NCBI GenBank assembly: GCA_902596775.1
Contig: CACJVE010000011.1
Span: forward strand, 1-63,363
Direction of reading: 5' to 3'
Source of the DNA: an uncultured SAR92 cluster bacterium
Lineage (GTDB): Bacteria; Pseudomonadota; Gammaproteobacteria; Pseudomonadales; Porticoccaceae
Length of the DNA stretch: 63,363 nt
The notes beneath the pieces are model-generated. The model did not search any database. It was not told the origin of the DNA and saw only the letters and a list, made by a program, of their open reading frames with translations. Position 1 is the stretch's first letter. Every line of letters begins with the position of its first letter. A program made the position numbers and the translations under genes. Below, piece after piece: positions 47,186-55,872 of the stretch.

Positions 47186-48658
47186 ATGTTTAAGATTCAA
47201 GAGGAAGCTTTAACCTTTGATGATGTCCTATTATTACCAGGGCTATCGGAGGTCACAGCCAAAGATGTTTCCACGGTAACGATGCTGTCAAAGGGTATTG
47301 CTATGAATATACCTCTGGTTTCGGCTGCGATGGACACAGTTACAGAATCAAAATTGGCCATTGCTCTAGCCCAAGAGGGCGGTATAGGCATAATTCACAA
47401 AAGTATGTCTGTAAGTGAGCAAGCTCGAGCTGTTTGGGCGGTAAAAAAATATGAAAGTGGCGTTGTAAAAGATCCTTTTACAATAGATTCCGGTGCAACT
47501 CTTAAACAGCTAAAAGAACTTACCCTCGCAAATAATATATCGGGTGTCCCGATACTTGAAAATGGAGATTTAGTGGGAATTGTTACTCGCAGGGATGTGA
47601 GGTTTGCTACTGATTTGAATGTGTCAGTCACTTCTGTGATGACTCCAAAAACCGATCTTGTGACAGTAAAGGAGGGCGCTGATCCAGGCGAAGTTCGGGC
47701 ATTGCTTCATGAACACCGAATAGAAAAAGTCTTGGTTGTAGATGATGCATTCAAACTCAAAGGTCTTATAACGGTAACCGATATTGATAAAGCTGAGCAG
47801 TTTCCTAATGCGTGTAAGGATGATCAGGGAAGACTCCGTGTGGGAGCATCGGTTGGTGTTGGTGAGGGTACTGATGAACGAGTAGAAGCACTTGTTGAGG
47901 CAAATGTTGATGTTTTAGTGGTTGATACAGCTCACGGCCATTCTAAAAATGTCCTTGAACGTGTTGACTGGATAAAAAAGAAGTATCCGAGCGTTGAGGT
48001 TATTGGCGGTAATATAGCCACTCAAGATGGTGCAAAAGCATTAGCTGATGTGGGAGTTGACGCGGTGAAGGTTGGTATCGGACCTGGTTCAATTTGCACA
48101 ACACGGATTGTGACAGGAGTCGGTGTGCCACAAATCAGTGCGATATCAAATGTTTCGGAAGCCCTAAAAGAAACAGGCATTCCAATTATTGCAGATGGAG
48201 GCATACGATACTCTGGAGATATGGCAAAAGCTCTAGCGGCGGGTGCAAGTTCTGTAATGCTTGGATCAATGCTTGCAGGGACTGAAGAAGCTCCAGGGGA
48301 AATTGAAATATTTCAGGGAAGATCTTATAAAACATACAGAGGGATGGGCTCTTTGGCAGCTATGTCGCAAACGTCAGGATCAAGTGATCGCTATTTTCAA
48401 GAGATGAGCGCTATCGAGAAACTTGTTCCCGAGGGTATAGAAGGTCGAGTGCCTTATAAGGGACCAGCTTCAAATATCATCCATCAAATGGTAGGTGGCT
48501 TGAGGTCATCAATGGGATATACGGGTTGTAAAGATATTAATGCCTTCCGTATAGAACCAAAATTTGTGAAAGTCACTTCAGCTGGTGTTGGAGAGAGTCA
48601 TGTTCATGATGTTCAAATTACAAAAGAGGCTCCAAATTATCCTTCAAGTGGTAGATAA
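47186..48658 (+). CDS. guaB: IMP dehydrogenase
   Basis: 490-residue NAD-dependent enzyme making XMP from IMP, the first committed step to GMP. The barrel starts [15 protein letters not shown]; two CBS domains occupy about residues 95-205 ([11 protein letters not shown] to [12 protein letters not shown]); the catalytic loop is [15 protein letters not shown] (Cys near 305), and the flap has GRVPYKGPA. guaA follows 65 bp later; a guaC gene lies beyond the accessory region, so guanine-nucleotide genes flank the island. Confidence 0.97.
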   Translation: MFKIQEEALTFDDVLLLPGLSEVTAKDVSTVTMLSKGIAMNIPLVSAAMDTVTESKLAIALAQEGGIGIIHKSMSVSEQARAVWAVKKYESGVVKDPFTIDSGATLKQLKELTLANNISGVPILENGDLVGIVTRRDVRFATDLNVSVTSVMTPKTDLVTVKEGADPGEVRALLHEHRIEKVLVVDDAFKLKGLITVTDIDKAEQFPNACKDDQGRLRVGASVGVGEGTDERVEALVEANVDVLVVDTAHGHSKNVLERVDWIKKKYPSVEVIGGNIATQDGAKALADVGVDAVKVGIGPGSICTTRIVTGVGVPQISAISNVSEALKETGIPIIADGGIRYSGDMAKALAAGASSVMLGSMLAGTEEAPGEIEIFQGRSYKTYRGMGSLAAMSQTSGSSDRYFQEMSAIEKLVPEGIEGRVPYKGPASNIIHQMVGGLRSSMGYTGCKDINAFRIEPKFVKVTSAGVGESHVHDVQITKEAPNYPSSGR

Positions 48659-48723
48659 ATTTAAGGATCTAAAGCATAGCCTATTGCGATTCATAAAAAT
48701 GACCATGAACCTCTGTGGAGATT

Positions 48724-50301
48724 ATGAGTAACCTATTTTCACAAAAAATTATTATCCTAGATTTTGGTTCTCAGTACACACAGCTGATCGCAAGGAGAGT
48801 GCGAGAGCTTGGAGTATATTCTGAAATTAAAGCATGGGATGCTCGAATTGACGCATCACTAATATCAGATGCAAGCGGAATCATATTTTCCGGGGGTCCT
48901 GAATCAGTAACAGATGGTGCAAACGCACCCAAGATACCTGAAATTTTGTTTTCTTATAAAATCCCAATCTTGGGGATCTGTTATGGAATGCAAGCTATTG
49001 CAAAATTTTTTGGTGGAGAGGTCCAGTCATCAAGTAAGAGAGAGTTTGGATATGCGCGATTAAAAAAGGTAAATGAGAGTTTGCTGCTAGAGGGCGTCGC
49101 AGATCATAGAAGCGAAGGAAATGAGGAGTTCCTTGATGTCTGGATGAGTCACGGAGATAAAGTGGTAAGGATTCCAGAGGGCTTTTCTTGCATAGCGTCT
49201 ACAAAATCGTGTCCTATCGCTGCATTTTCAAATGAACAGAAAAGTATTTATGGTCTACAATTTCACCCTGAGGTGACTCATACAAAGCAAGGCTCAAGCA
49301 TATTGAAGCGATTTGTAAGAGATATTTGCGAATGCGATGAAGTATGGACATCTGATGCAATAATTGAAGATCAAATAAACAGAGTTCGTGAGTTGGTTGG
49401 AGCAGAAAGTGTTCTGCTTGGTCTCTCAGGAGGTGTTGATTCCTCAGTTGTTGCCGCTTTATTGAACAAAGCCATAGGCAATAAGTTAACTTGCGTTTTC
49501 GTCGATAATGGACTGCTTCGAAAAGACGAAGGGGACATGGTTATGCAAATGTTCGCTGATAATATGGGAATAAAAGTTGTAAGGGCTAATGCGCAAGAGG
49601 AGTTTTTAGAGGCATTAGAAGGAGTCAAAGACCCCGAGAAAAAACGAAAAATTATTGGGCAAACCTTTATTGAGGTTTTCGAGAGGGAATCAAAGAATAT
49701 TGGGGATATTGAATTTCTTGCTCAGGGAACAATCTATCCTGATGTGATTGAATCAGCAGGAGCAGAAACGGGCAAAGCTCATGTTATAAAATCTCATCAT
49801 AATGTCGGTGGGTTGCCTTCTGAGATGAAATTAAGACTAGTTGAGCCACTAAAAGAACTTTTTAAAGATGAAGTCCGGAAAATTGGACTTACCCTTGGAC
49901 TGCCAAAACAAATGGTATTTCGCCATCCATTTCCCGGCCCTGGACTAGGGGTAAGAATCTTGGGTGAAGTGAAGAAAGAATATGCTGATATTTTGAGAGA
50001 AGCTGATGCTATTTTCATTGAAGAGCTCCATAGATCTGGTTGGTATGAGAAAACAAGCCAAGCATTTGCGGTATTTCTGCCAGTAAAATCTGTTGGAGTG
50101 GTTGGAGATGCCCGAAGATACGAATGGGTAATTGCTTTGAGAGCGGTTGAGACGATTGATTTTATGACAGCTCGTTCAGCGCCATTGCCACATGATCTTT
50201 TAGAAACTGTATCTAACAGAATCATAAATGAAATATCTGAGGTATCGAGGGTGACATATGATATTTCGAGCAAACCTCCCTCAACTATTGAGTGGGAATA
50301 A
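48724..50301 (+). CDS. guaA: GMP synthase (glutamine-hydrolysing)
   Basis: From ATG 48724 the protein has 525 residues, the same as E. coli GuaA. GATase domain: [15 protein letters not shown] with the nucleophile Cys, and QFHPEVTHT with the catalytic His. ATP-pyrophosphatase domain: [15 protein letters not shown]. The C-terminus ends PPSTIEWE. Its last bases are part of a 19-bp direct repeat copied at 52695, so the gene's end is the attachment site of an inserted element and was restored by the repeat. Confidence 0.97.
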   Translation: MSNLFSQKIIILDFGSQYTQLIARRVRELGVYSEIKAWDARIDASLISDASGIIFSGGPESVTDGANAPKIPEILFSYKIPILGICYGMQAIAKFFGGEVQSSSKREFGYARLKKVNESLLLEGVADHRSEGNEEFLDVWMSHGDKVVRIPEGFSCIASTKSCPIAAFSNEQKSIYGLQFHPEVTHTKQGSSILKRFVRDICECDEVWTSDAIIEDQINRVRELVGAESVLLGLSGGVDSSVVAALLNKAIGNKLTCVFVDNGLLRKDEGDMVMQMFADNMGIKVVRANAQEEFLEALEGVKDPEKKRKIIGQTFIEVFERESKNIGDIEFLAQGTIYPDVIESAGAETGKAHVIKSHHNVGGLPSEMKLRLVEPLKELFKDEVRKIGLTLGLPKQMVFRHPFPGPGLGVRILGEVKKEYADILREADAIFIEELHRSGWYEKTSQAFAVFLPVKSVGVVGDARRYEWVIALRAVETIDFMTARSAPLPHDLLETVSNRIINEISEVSRVTYDISSKPPSTIEWE

Positions 50302-50302
50302 A
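50284..50302 (+). repeat. Attachment-site repeat, left copy (guaA 3' end)
   Basis: ACTATTGAGTGGGAATAAA spans the last codons and stop of guaA and is repeated exactly at 52695-52713. The two copies bound a strongly AT-rich segment, which fits site-specific insertion at the guaA 3' end, a known hotspot for tyrosine-recombinase elements. No integrase gene is present. Confidence 0.8.
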
Positions 50303-50331
50303 ATAAGTACCTTATATCAGTACTTTATGTA

Positions 50332-50402
50332 TGACACATCTTGTCATCTCAATGCAGGAATGCAGGTTCCGAATTCTCTAAAACACAAATCTGACACATC
50401 TT
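50332..50402 (+). repeat. Paired TGACACATCTT repeats, possible recombinase arm sites
   Basis: TGACACATCTT occurs at 50332-50342 and again at 50392-50402. The heptamer TGACACA also occurs twice at the other end of the island (52634-52640, 52645-52651), all on the same strand. Repeats inside both ends of an element are typical of integrase arm sites; this is inference. Confidence 0.45.
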
Positions 50403-50443
50403 AAGAACTATTGAAAGTCATATGTTTATGGCATACTTTTTTA

Positions 50444-51499
50444 ATGGCAAAAAATAATAATTCAAATAAAAATCTTCATGGTGCAAAAAAAAATAAGAAA
50501 GATGAGTTTTATACTAGATTAGAGGACATTGAAAACGAACTAAAACATTATAAAGGTCACTTCAAAAACAAAACAGTATTATGTAATTGTGATGATCCTA
50601 GGATGAGTAATTTTTTTCACTATTTTTCATACCAATTTGAGGAATTAGGTTTAAAAAAATTAATCGCAGTTTGTTACAAAAATCAAGAAATTGATTTATT
50701 TAGTCAAAATAAATCCGATAAAGCAATATATTTAATTTATGAAGGAGATAAAAATAATAATAAAATTCCAGATATTGATGAAATAGGAGTTCAGCACCTC
50801 AAAGAAGATGGTGACTTTAGATCCAATGAATGTATAGATTTGCTTAAACAATCTGATATTGTTGTTACCAATCCTCCTTTTTCACTTTTCAGAGAATACG
50901 TGGAACAGTTAGTAGATTATAAAAAGGATTTTTTAATTATTGGACATCAAAATGCAATCACCTATAAAGAAATTTTTAAATTAATTGTTAAAAATAAATT
51001 GTGGTTGGGTTATGGTTTTAAAGGAGGTGCTGCACATTTTATAAATTCATCATATGAAAATTATGCAACTGCCAGTGACAAAAAAGATGGGATGATAAGA
51101 GTCTCTGGAGTGACATGGTTTACTAATCTAGATATTGAAAAAAGACATGAAGATTTAATTTTGTATAAAAAATATTCTGATGAAGAATACTTAAAATATG
51201 AGAATTATGATGCAATCAATGTTAATAAAACTAAAGATATTCCTGTTGATTACAAAGGCGCTATGGGAGTACCAATTACATTTTTAAATAAATTTAACCC
51301 TGATCAATTTGAAATTATAGGTCTTGGTATTTCAAATTCTGGTAAAGAAATAGGAGTATCCCCATATAAATCAGAACACAAAAAATATCGTAAGGAAGTT
51401 CAAAAAAGAGGTGCTGTAGATGGAGACTTATATATTATGAATAATGACGAAGTTGTGGTTCCATATGCAAGGATTATTATTAAAAATAAAAGATTATGA
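50444..51499 (+). CDS. Adenine-specific DNA methyltransferase, EcoRI methylase family
   Basis: About 351 residues from ATG 50444. KKDEFYTRLEDIENEL, TVLCNCDDPRMSNFF and the catalytic-site segment VVTNPPFSLFREYV (NPPF at 143-146) match the M.EcoRI-type N6-adenine methyltransferase family, and GVTWFTNLDIEKRHEDL is a further family block. It should methylate adenine in a specific site, which cannot be predicted. Its TGA overlaps the next gene's ATG (ATGA), so it is coupled to a DUF262-HNH protein rather than an EcoRI-type endonuclease. Base composition is clearly more AT-rich than the neighbouring chromosome. Confidence 0.85.
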   Translation: MAKNNNSNKNLHGAKKNKKDEFYTRLEDIENELKHYKGHFKNKTVLCNCDDPRMSNFFHYFSYQFEELGLKKLIAVCYKNQEIDLFSQNKSDKAIYLIYEGDKNNNKIPDIDEIGVQHLKEDGDFRSNECIDLLKQSDIVVTNPPFSLFREYVEQLVDYKKDFLIIGHQNAITYKEIFKLIVKNKLWLGYGFKGGAAHFINSSYENYATASDKKDGMIRVSGVTWFTNLDIEKRHEDLILYKKYSDEEYLKYENYDAINVNKTKDIPVDYKGAMGVPITFLNKFNPDQFEIIGLGISNSGKEIGVSPYKSEHKKYRKEVQKRGAVDGDLYIMNNDEVVVPYARIIIKNKRL

Positions 51500-52581
51500 A
51501 GATTAAATCACATGAAATAACAATTGAAGACTTAGTTAATAAATACCAAGATAATAATGAAGATGGGGTTACTGGTTACGGGGGAAAATTAGATATAAGA
51601 CCACCTTATCAGAGAGAATTTATCTACTCAGGAAAACAAAGAGAAGCAGTAATTTCAACTGTTAAAAAAAACTTTCCATTAAATGTAATGTATTGGGCAG
51701 TCAGGGATGATGGTAACTTTGAAGTGATGGATGGTCAGCAAAGAACAATTTCTATATGCCAATATATTAATGGTGATTTTTCATATGAAAAAAAATATTG
51801 GTCAAATCTTCAAGACAACGAAAAAAAAGAAATTTTAGAATACAAACTCTTAATTTATCTTTGCAGCGGTGATGCTAGCGACAAACTAGATTGGTTTAAG
51901 ATAATTAATATTGCAGGTGAGAAATTAACAGCACAAGAGATGAGAAATGCTGTATATCACGGAACTTGGTTAACTGATGCAAAAAAATACTTCAGTAAAT
52001 CTGGATGTCCTGCATATGATATGGGTAACGACTATATTACCGGTAGTCCAATACGACAAGATTTTCTAGAGAAAACTATTAAATGGGTAAGCAATAATAA
52101 TATAGATGATTATATGGCAAAGCATCAGCATGAACCCACTGCTCATAACTTATGGAGTTACTACCAAAGTTTGATCTCTTGGATTGAATCTATTTTTACA
52201 GTAAAGAGAAAAAAGTTAATGAAGAACGTTCCTTGGGGAGAACTCTATAATGAATTTAAAAATACATCACTAGATCCTCAGAAAATTGAAGAAGAACTTT
52301 CAATTCTTATCCAAGATGAAGATATAACCAAGATGAGTGGAATATATCAATATGTATTAACAAGAAATGAGAAATTTCTTAGTATTAGATCGTTTACCCC
52401 CCAAGAAAAACAAAGAGTTTATGAAAAACAAAATGGAAAATGTAATTCATGTAAAAAAGAATTTGATATTTCAGCGATGGATGCAGATCACATTGACCCA
52501 TGGTCATCCGGTGGAAAAACTTCAGAAGAAAATTGCCAAATTTTATGCAAGGGTTGTAATAGAAGGAAATCAAACAAATAG
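51496..52581 (+). CDS. DUF262-HNH nuclease, probable restriction or defence effector
   Basis: 361 residues. The N-terminal DUF262 (ParB/Srx-like, as in GmrS/GmrSD) has PPYQREFIYSGKQREAVIST and the hallmark DGQQR at 79-83. The middle is helical. The C-terminal HNH domain has zinc pairs C316/C319 and C351/C354 and the core D-A-D-H-I-D-P-W around H332, ending GCNRRKSN. DUF262 domains in GmrSD use nucleotide hydrolysis; the HNH part should cut DNA. Overlap with the methyltransferase gene suggests that modification protects host DNA. Both halves are in one chain here, although no separate DUF1524 is seen. Confidence 0.82.
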   Translation: MKIKSHEITIEDLVNKYQDNNEDGVTGYGGKLDIRPPYQREFIYSGKQREAVISTVKKNFPLNVMYWAVRDDGNFEVMDGQQRTISICQYINGDFSYEKKYWSNLQDNEKKEILEYKLLIYLCSGDASDKLDWFKIINIAGEKLTAQEMRNAVYHGTWLTDAKKYFSKSGCPAYDMGNDYITGSPIRQDFLEKTIKWVSNNNIDDYMAKHQHEPTAHNLWSYYQSLISWIESIFTVKRKKLMKNVPWGELYNEFKNTSLDPQKIEEELSILIQDEDITKMSGIYQYVLTRNEKFLSIRSFTPQEKQRVYEKQNGKCNSCKKEFDISAMDADHIDPWSSGGKTSEENCQILCKGCNRRKSNK

Positions 52582-52633
52582 CGTTGCTTCATAGATTTTA
52601 AAATATAAGAATGATAAAGATGATTAGTTGGTA

Positions 52634-52683
52634 TGACACAAATGTGACACACTATTTTGAAACCCCTTTGAATAGCGGGTTTC
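52634..52683 (+). repeat. Right-end repeats and hairpin of the island
   Basis: Two TGACACA heptamers (52634-52640 and 52645-52651) are followed by an inverted repeat GAAACCC (52659-52665) / GGGTTTC (52677-52683). They lie between the nuclease gene and the right copy of the attachment repeat, mirroring the heptamers at the left end. Confidence 0.45.
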
Positions 52684-52694
52684 AGAGACATTCT

Positions 52695-52713
52695 ACTATT
52701 GAGTGGGAATAAA
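52695..52713 (+). repeat. Attachment-site repeat, right copy
   Basis: Exact 19-bp copy of the guaA end at 50284-50302 but outside any guaA reading frame. It marks the right boundary of the methyltransferase/DUF262-HNH segment (about 2.4 kb) and the left boundary of the sulfatase segment. Confidence 0.8.
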
Positions 52714-52719
52714 TTGAAA

Positions 52720-52740
52720 GTTTTCAAATTTTTTGAAAAC
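52720..52740. repeat. 9-bp inverted repeat upstream of the sulfatase gene
   Basis: GTTTTCAAA at 52720-52728 and TTTGAAAAC at 52732-52740 form a perfect hairpin with a 3-nt loop, 22 bp before the sulfatase GTG. It lacks a T-run on the + strand, so an operator is as likely as a terminator. Confidence 0.4.
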
Positions 52741-52762
52741 ACTACCAGAAAAGGATTTAAGT

Positions 52763-54238
52763 GTGACAAACCTATGGGTAGCCATCGGGGTATGGGTTAA
52801 AGCGATGCTGTTGTTCACCTGTGCGATGAACGCATTCGGTGAAGACCAGAATCCTCCAAATGTTGTACTCATGTTTGTCGATGATCTGGGTTATTGCGCC
52901 AGCGGGCTCTACGGATGCGAGGCACCAACACCGAATATCCAACAGCTGGCTGATGAAGGTGCACGGTTCACCGACGGCTATGTCACCAGTCCGGTGTGTT
53001 CACCGTCAAGGGCAGGCATGCTGACTGGTCGCGGCCAGCAGCGTTTTGGACATGATTATTTGCCTGAGGGAGCGGAAGACGGCAAAGGCGGTCTGCCGGT
53101 TGGAGAAATCACTCTGGCCGATGCGCTGAAAGAAGCCGGCTACGTTACAGGTATGGTGGGCAAGTGGCACCTGGGACACAACGAGGAGTTTCATCCTCTT
53201 AACAGAGGCTTTGACGAGTTCTTTGGTTTGCTGGGTGCGGCAACTAGCTACGCCGATCATGCTCGAGAGGATTTGGTTATACAAACCCTCTGGGGGATGG
53301 AGCTGCCTCTGTTGAGCTATTTTCCTTATGATTTCACGTTTTCATTGTGGAGTGTCATTAAAGCATTCTTCTTTGAACCAGGTGCACCGCTGCTGATGCG
53401 AGGTATGAATCACGTCCAGGAGGATAGTTACTTGACTCATGCATTTTCACGGGAAGCTGTCGACTTCATCAACAGGCACCGAGATGAGCCTTTCTTTCTG
53501 TATCTCCCTTATACCGCCGTTCACCATCCCCTGCAGGTACCAAGGGAATACTATGATCAGTTTGCGGATATCGAGGATGAACAAATTAGGATACTAACCG
53601 CTATGACTGCCTCGCTGGATGATGGCATTGGCTCGGTGCTGAACGCCCTGGAGGCAAACGACCTTGAGGATAATACCTTGGTGTTTTTTATCAGTGATAA
53701 TGGCGCGGGTGCCGATGGTATCAGCAATGCTCCACTTCGGCTGGGGAAGCATTCATTGTTTGAGGGAGGCAACCGAGTACCCTTCGCCGTGAAGTGGCCA
53801 ATGAATATTCCAGCGGGTCTCACCTACAGTCATCCCGTTAGTACACTGGATGTATTTCCAACAAGTCTAGCAGCAGCCGGCGCTAAGTTGACCGAATACC
53901 AACAGCTCGAGGGTGTTGATTTGCTGCCCTACCTGAAGGAAACGGAAGGCACACCGCCCCATAAAAGTTTGTTCTGGCGTCAGGGTCCCAACTGGGCAGT
54001 GCGTTCAGGAAACTGGAAGCTAACCTATGCGGCGGAACGCAACTGGTTGTATGACCTGTCCAAAGATATTGGTGAGAAAAATAACCTTGCCGAGAGTCAC
54101 CCGGAAAAGATCAGACAACTCACAGAGCAATATCAAAAATGGAATAGTCATAATAGTGACCCTGCCTGGCCAGCCCTTGGCAGCAAGACCATGTCTGAAC
54201 TCTCGTTGGATGATCTCCCGATTGAGTGGGTATTTTGA
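52763..54238 (+). CDS. Secreted type I sulfatase (arylsulfatase family)
   Basis: About 491 residues from GTG 52763, with a signal peptide ending near AFG-ED. NVVLMFVDDLGY supplies metal-binding Asp40/Asp41. The sulfatase signature VCSPSRAGMLTGR has Cys79, the residue oxidised to formylglycine. GMVGKWHLGH, FLYLPYTAVHHPL and FFISDNGA supply the rest of the active site. Substrate is probably a sulfated polysaccharide or ester. The gene is markedly richer in G+C than everything around it and lies between two attachment-like repeats, so it was probably acquired separately. No maturation enzyme (formylglycine generation) is seen here. Confidence 0.92.
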   Translation: MTNLWVAIGVWVKAMLLFTCAMNAFGEDQNPPNVVLMFVDDLGYCASGLYGCEAPTPNIQQLADEGARFTDGYVTSPVCSPSRAGMLTGRGQQRFGHDYLPEGAEDGKGGLPVGEITLADALKEAGYVTGMVGKWHLGHNEEFHPLNRGFDEFFGLLGAATSYADHAREDLVIQTLWGMELPLLSYFPYDFTFSLWSVIKAFFFEPGAPLLMRGMNHVQEDSYLTHAFSREAVDFINRHRDEPFFLYLPYTAVHHPLQVPREYYDQFADIEDEQIRILTAMTASLDDGIGSVLNALEANDLEDNTLVFFISDNGAGADGISNAPLRLGKHSLFEGGNRVPFAVKWPMNIPAGLTYSHPVSTLDVFPTSLAAAGAKLTEYQQLEGVDLLPYLKETEGTPPHKSLFWRQGPNWAVRSGNWKLTYAAERNWLYDLSKDIGEKNNLAESHPEKIRQLTEQYQKWNSHNSDPAWPALGSKTMSELSLDDLPIEWVF

Positions 54239-54302
54239 CCAGCTCCCAACAAGGTAGAATAATAGACAAGAGTTACAAAGTAGTTAAAAATTACAAAATG
54301 CC

Positions 54303-54334
54303 CCTCGTAAACCTCTGTTCTTACGAGGTTTTTT
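54303..54334 (+). terminator. Rho-independent terminator after the sulfatase gene
   Basis: CCTCGTAA (54303-54310) and TTACGAGG (54321-54328) form a perfect 8-bp stem with a 10-nt loop followed by six T. It lies 64 bp after the sulfatase stop and just before the third attachment-like repeat. Confidence 0.85.
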
Positions 54335-54344
54335 CTAACCCTTC

Positions 54345-54360
54345 TAATGAGTGGGAGTAA
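54345..54360 (+). repeat. Degenerate third attachment-like repeat
   Basis: TAATGAGTGGGAGTAA matches 14 of 16 bases of the core of the repeats at 50284 and 52695. It lies at the end of the GC-rich sulfatase segment, where an outer boundary would be expected. The match is imperfect, so this is tentative. Confidence 0.45.
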
Positions 54361-54362
54361 GA

Positions 54363-54821
54363 ATGTTTAGGCTAAGCATAATATTGTCTGTATTGTTAAC
54401 AGCTTCTTGTGCCGTGAACACGGTAACTTCAGCTCCAAAAAAGAGTAAGTTTGTGCATATTGATGGAACTCCAGCATATGTATCAATTGAGCCCAATAAA
54501 TCAGTAGAATTAATTAATGATGATATATATATCTGCTTAGCAGAAGTTGAAGGAAAAGCTAGAAGTATTAGATTACCAATGAAGATCGTCGGTGGTTATT
54601 TTGGGGTAGTAGGATTAATAGCTTTAATCGATATGGCGACAACCGGAGGCATTATTTCATCAATTTTACTTCCAGGGGCTGCTATTTTCACAGCTGGAGC
54701 TTGGACAATGTATGCCTCTGCAGATACAGTCTCAGAGTTAGGCGAATATAAAAATCTAGAAACATGTTTAGAGGAAAAGGATTATTCAGTTGTGTTCTTT
54801 CTGGAGGAAAATAACAACTAG
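54363..54821 (+). CDS. Small lipoprotein of unknown function
   Basis: About 152 residues from ATG 54363. The N-terminus is a lipoprotein signal with lipobox LTASC. A charged stretch follows, then a long Gly/Ala-rich hydrophobic hairpin (about 80-120, with GGYFGVVGLIALIDM and GGIISSILLPGAAIF) that could insert into a membrane. I do not recognise a family. It starts directly after the third attachment-like repeat and may belong to the accessory region. Confidence 0.6.
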   Translation: MFRLSIILSVLLTASCAVNTVTSAPKKSKFVHIDGTPAYVSIEPNKSVELINDDIYICLAEVEGKARSIRLPMKIVGGYFGVVGLIALIDMATTGGIISSILLPGAAIFTAGAWTMYASADTVSELGEYKNLETCLEEKDYSVVFFLEENNN

Positions 54822-54973
54822 TTTTTATTAACTTATAGTTTATTGACATCTTGATTCAATAATTAGAAGAACATCAAATTTCATTTATACAAATCAGTAA
54901 TGTTCCCTAAGTTAGCAGCCATTGAGATGGATTAAAAAGAAAATACTATTAAAATTTAATTGAGGGACATTTA

Positions 54974-55219
54974 ATGATTGAAAGTTTTTTGAAGTATGGA
55001 CAATGGGTAATATTAGTTTTAAGTATCATGAGTTTATATTTGGTCAGTTCGGTTAAGCATGAGACAAGATTAAATGGTTATATCCTTACCGGCATAGCAA
55101 GATTTTCTGGAGCAGCAGTTTTTATCTTTGTAGATTTATTTGCTTTCGTTATTGCTAACTTGATACAAACATATATTGCTTTTCAGGGATATTACAAAAA
55201 TAAAAAAGCAGGAGAGTGA
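54974..55219 (+). CDS. Small membrane protein of unknown function
   Basis: 81 residues with two clear hydrophobic segments (about 10-26 and 45-70) and a basic tail ending NKKAGE. TTGAGGGAC lies just before the ATG, which supports translation. The 150 bp upstream are AT-rich with no other gene. No family is recognised. Confidence 0.5.
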   Translation: MIESFLKYGQWVILVLSIMSLYLVSSVKHETRLNGYILTGIARFSGAAVFIFVDLFAFVIANLIQTYIAFQGYYKNKKAGE

Positions 55220-55315
55220 AAAAAGAGTAGGAAAACAAACGGAACCAGCTTATAGATTTCTTGAGGGTGTGAATCGAGCGTAGTATTCTTTAATCTATTT
55301 TGTCAGGAGTTATTT

Positions 55316-55693
55316 ATGAATATGAAAGAGGCAGTTATTTCTGTTTTCACAAATTGGAAAAATTTTAGTGGTCGATCATGCAGAAGCGAATTTTGGTATT
55401 TCACTCTGGCCGTGTTTCTGGTCTCGGTGTTTATAAGTATTATTGAGATTGCGACAGGTATGGTGGATATTGATAGCAGCGAAATAGGCATACTAAGTAT
55501 AATTTTTATTCTGATTATATTGATTCCAAGCATTTCAGTGACATCTAGGAGACTTCAAGATAGAAGCTTTCCAGGCTGGTGGCAATTATCGTATCTAATT
55601 CTTGTTGGTATTGTTGTTGTTCCAATAATTTGTGCGCTCCCAGCAAAAGAGGATGAGAATAAGTGGGGAAGGAATCCTCTCATAAAGGAATAG
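55316..55693 (+). CDS. DUF805 membrane protein
   Basis: 125 residues. WKNFSGRSCRSEFWYFTLAVFLVS at the start and SVTSRRLQDRSFPGWWQL later are the DUF805 pattern (conserved R-R-S/E-F-W and a R-RLxD-PGWW motif; landmark segments given). Three or four membrane segments; function unknown. CAGGAG lies before the ATG. It is one of a run of small envelope genes between the sulfatase and guaC. Confidence 0.8.
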   Translation: MNMKEAVISVFTNWKNFSGRSCRSEFWYFTLAVFLVSVFISIIEIATGMVDIDSSEIGILSIIFILIILIPSISVTSRRLQDRSFPGWWQLSYLILVGIVVVPIICALPAKEDENKWGRNPLIKE

Positions 55694-55872
55694 TGTAATT
55701 GTTTTTCTTTGACCCCAAAAAGTAGCGATTTCACCCGTCTGAAATTAATTCTGAAATGGCTTTAAATATGTAATTAGACTGTAAAAATAGGTACATTATG
55801 AGAAGGGCACCGCTGCTTGGGATAAAAACCGAAAGATGCATAAATAATTCAATTTAAGGGCAGGAACACAAA

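Noticed and set aside
50303-52694. The methyltransferase/nuclease segment as a prophage remnant
   Set aside because: No phage structural, lysis, replication or integrase gene is present; only attachment repeats and the two-gene cassette are seen.
54221-54230. ATTGAGTGGG at the sulfatase 3' end as a fourth attachment site
   Set aside because: Only ten bases match the guaA-end repeat, they encode part of the sulfatase C-terminus, and nothing changes in composition at that point.
55694-55872. A riboswitch upstream of guaC
   Set aside because: The leader has short GC-richer patches, but I could not match them to a known purine, PRPP or other riboswitch core or fold a convincing conserved structure.
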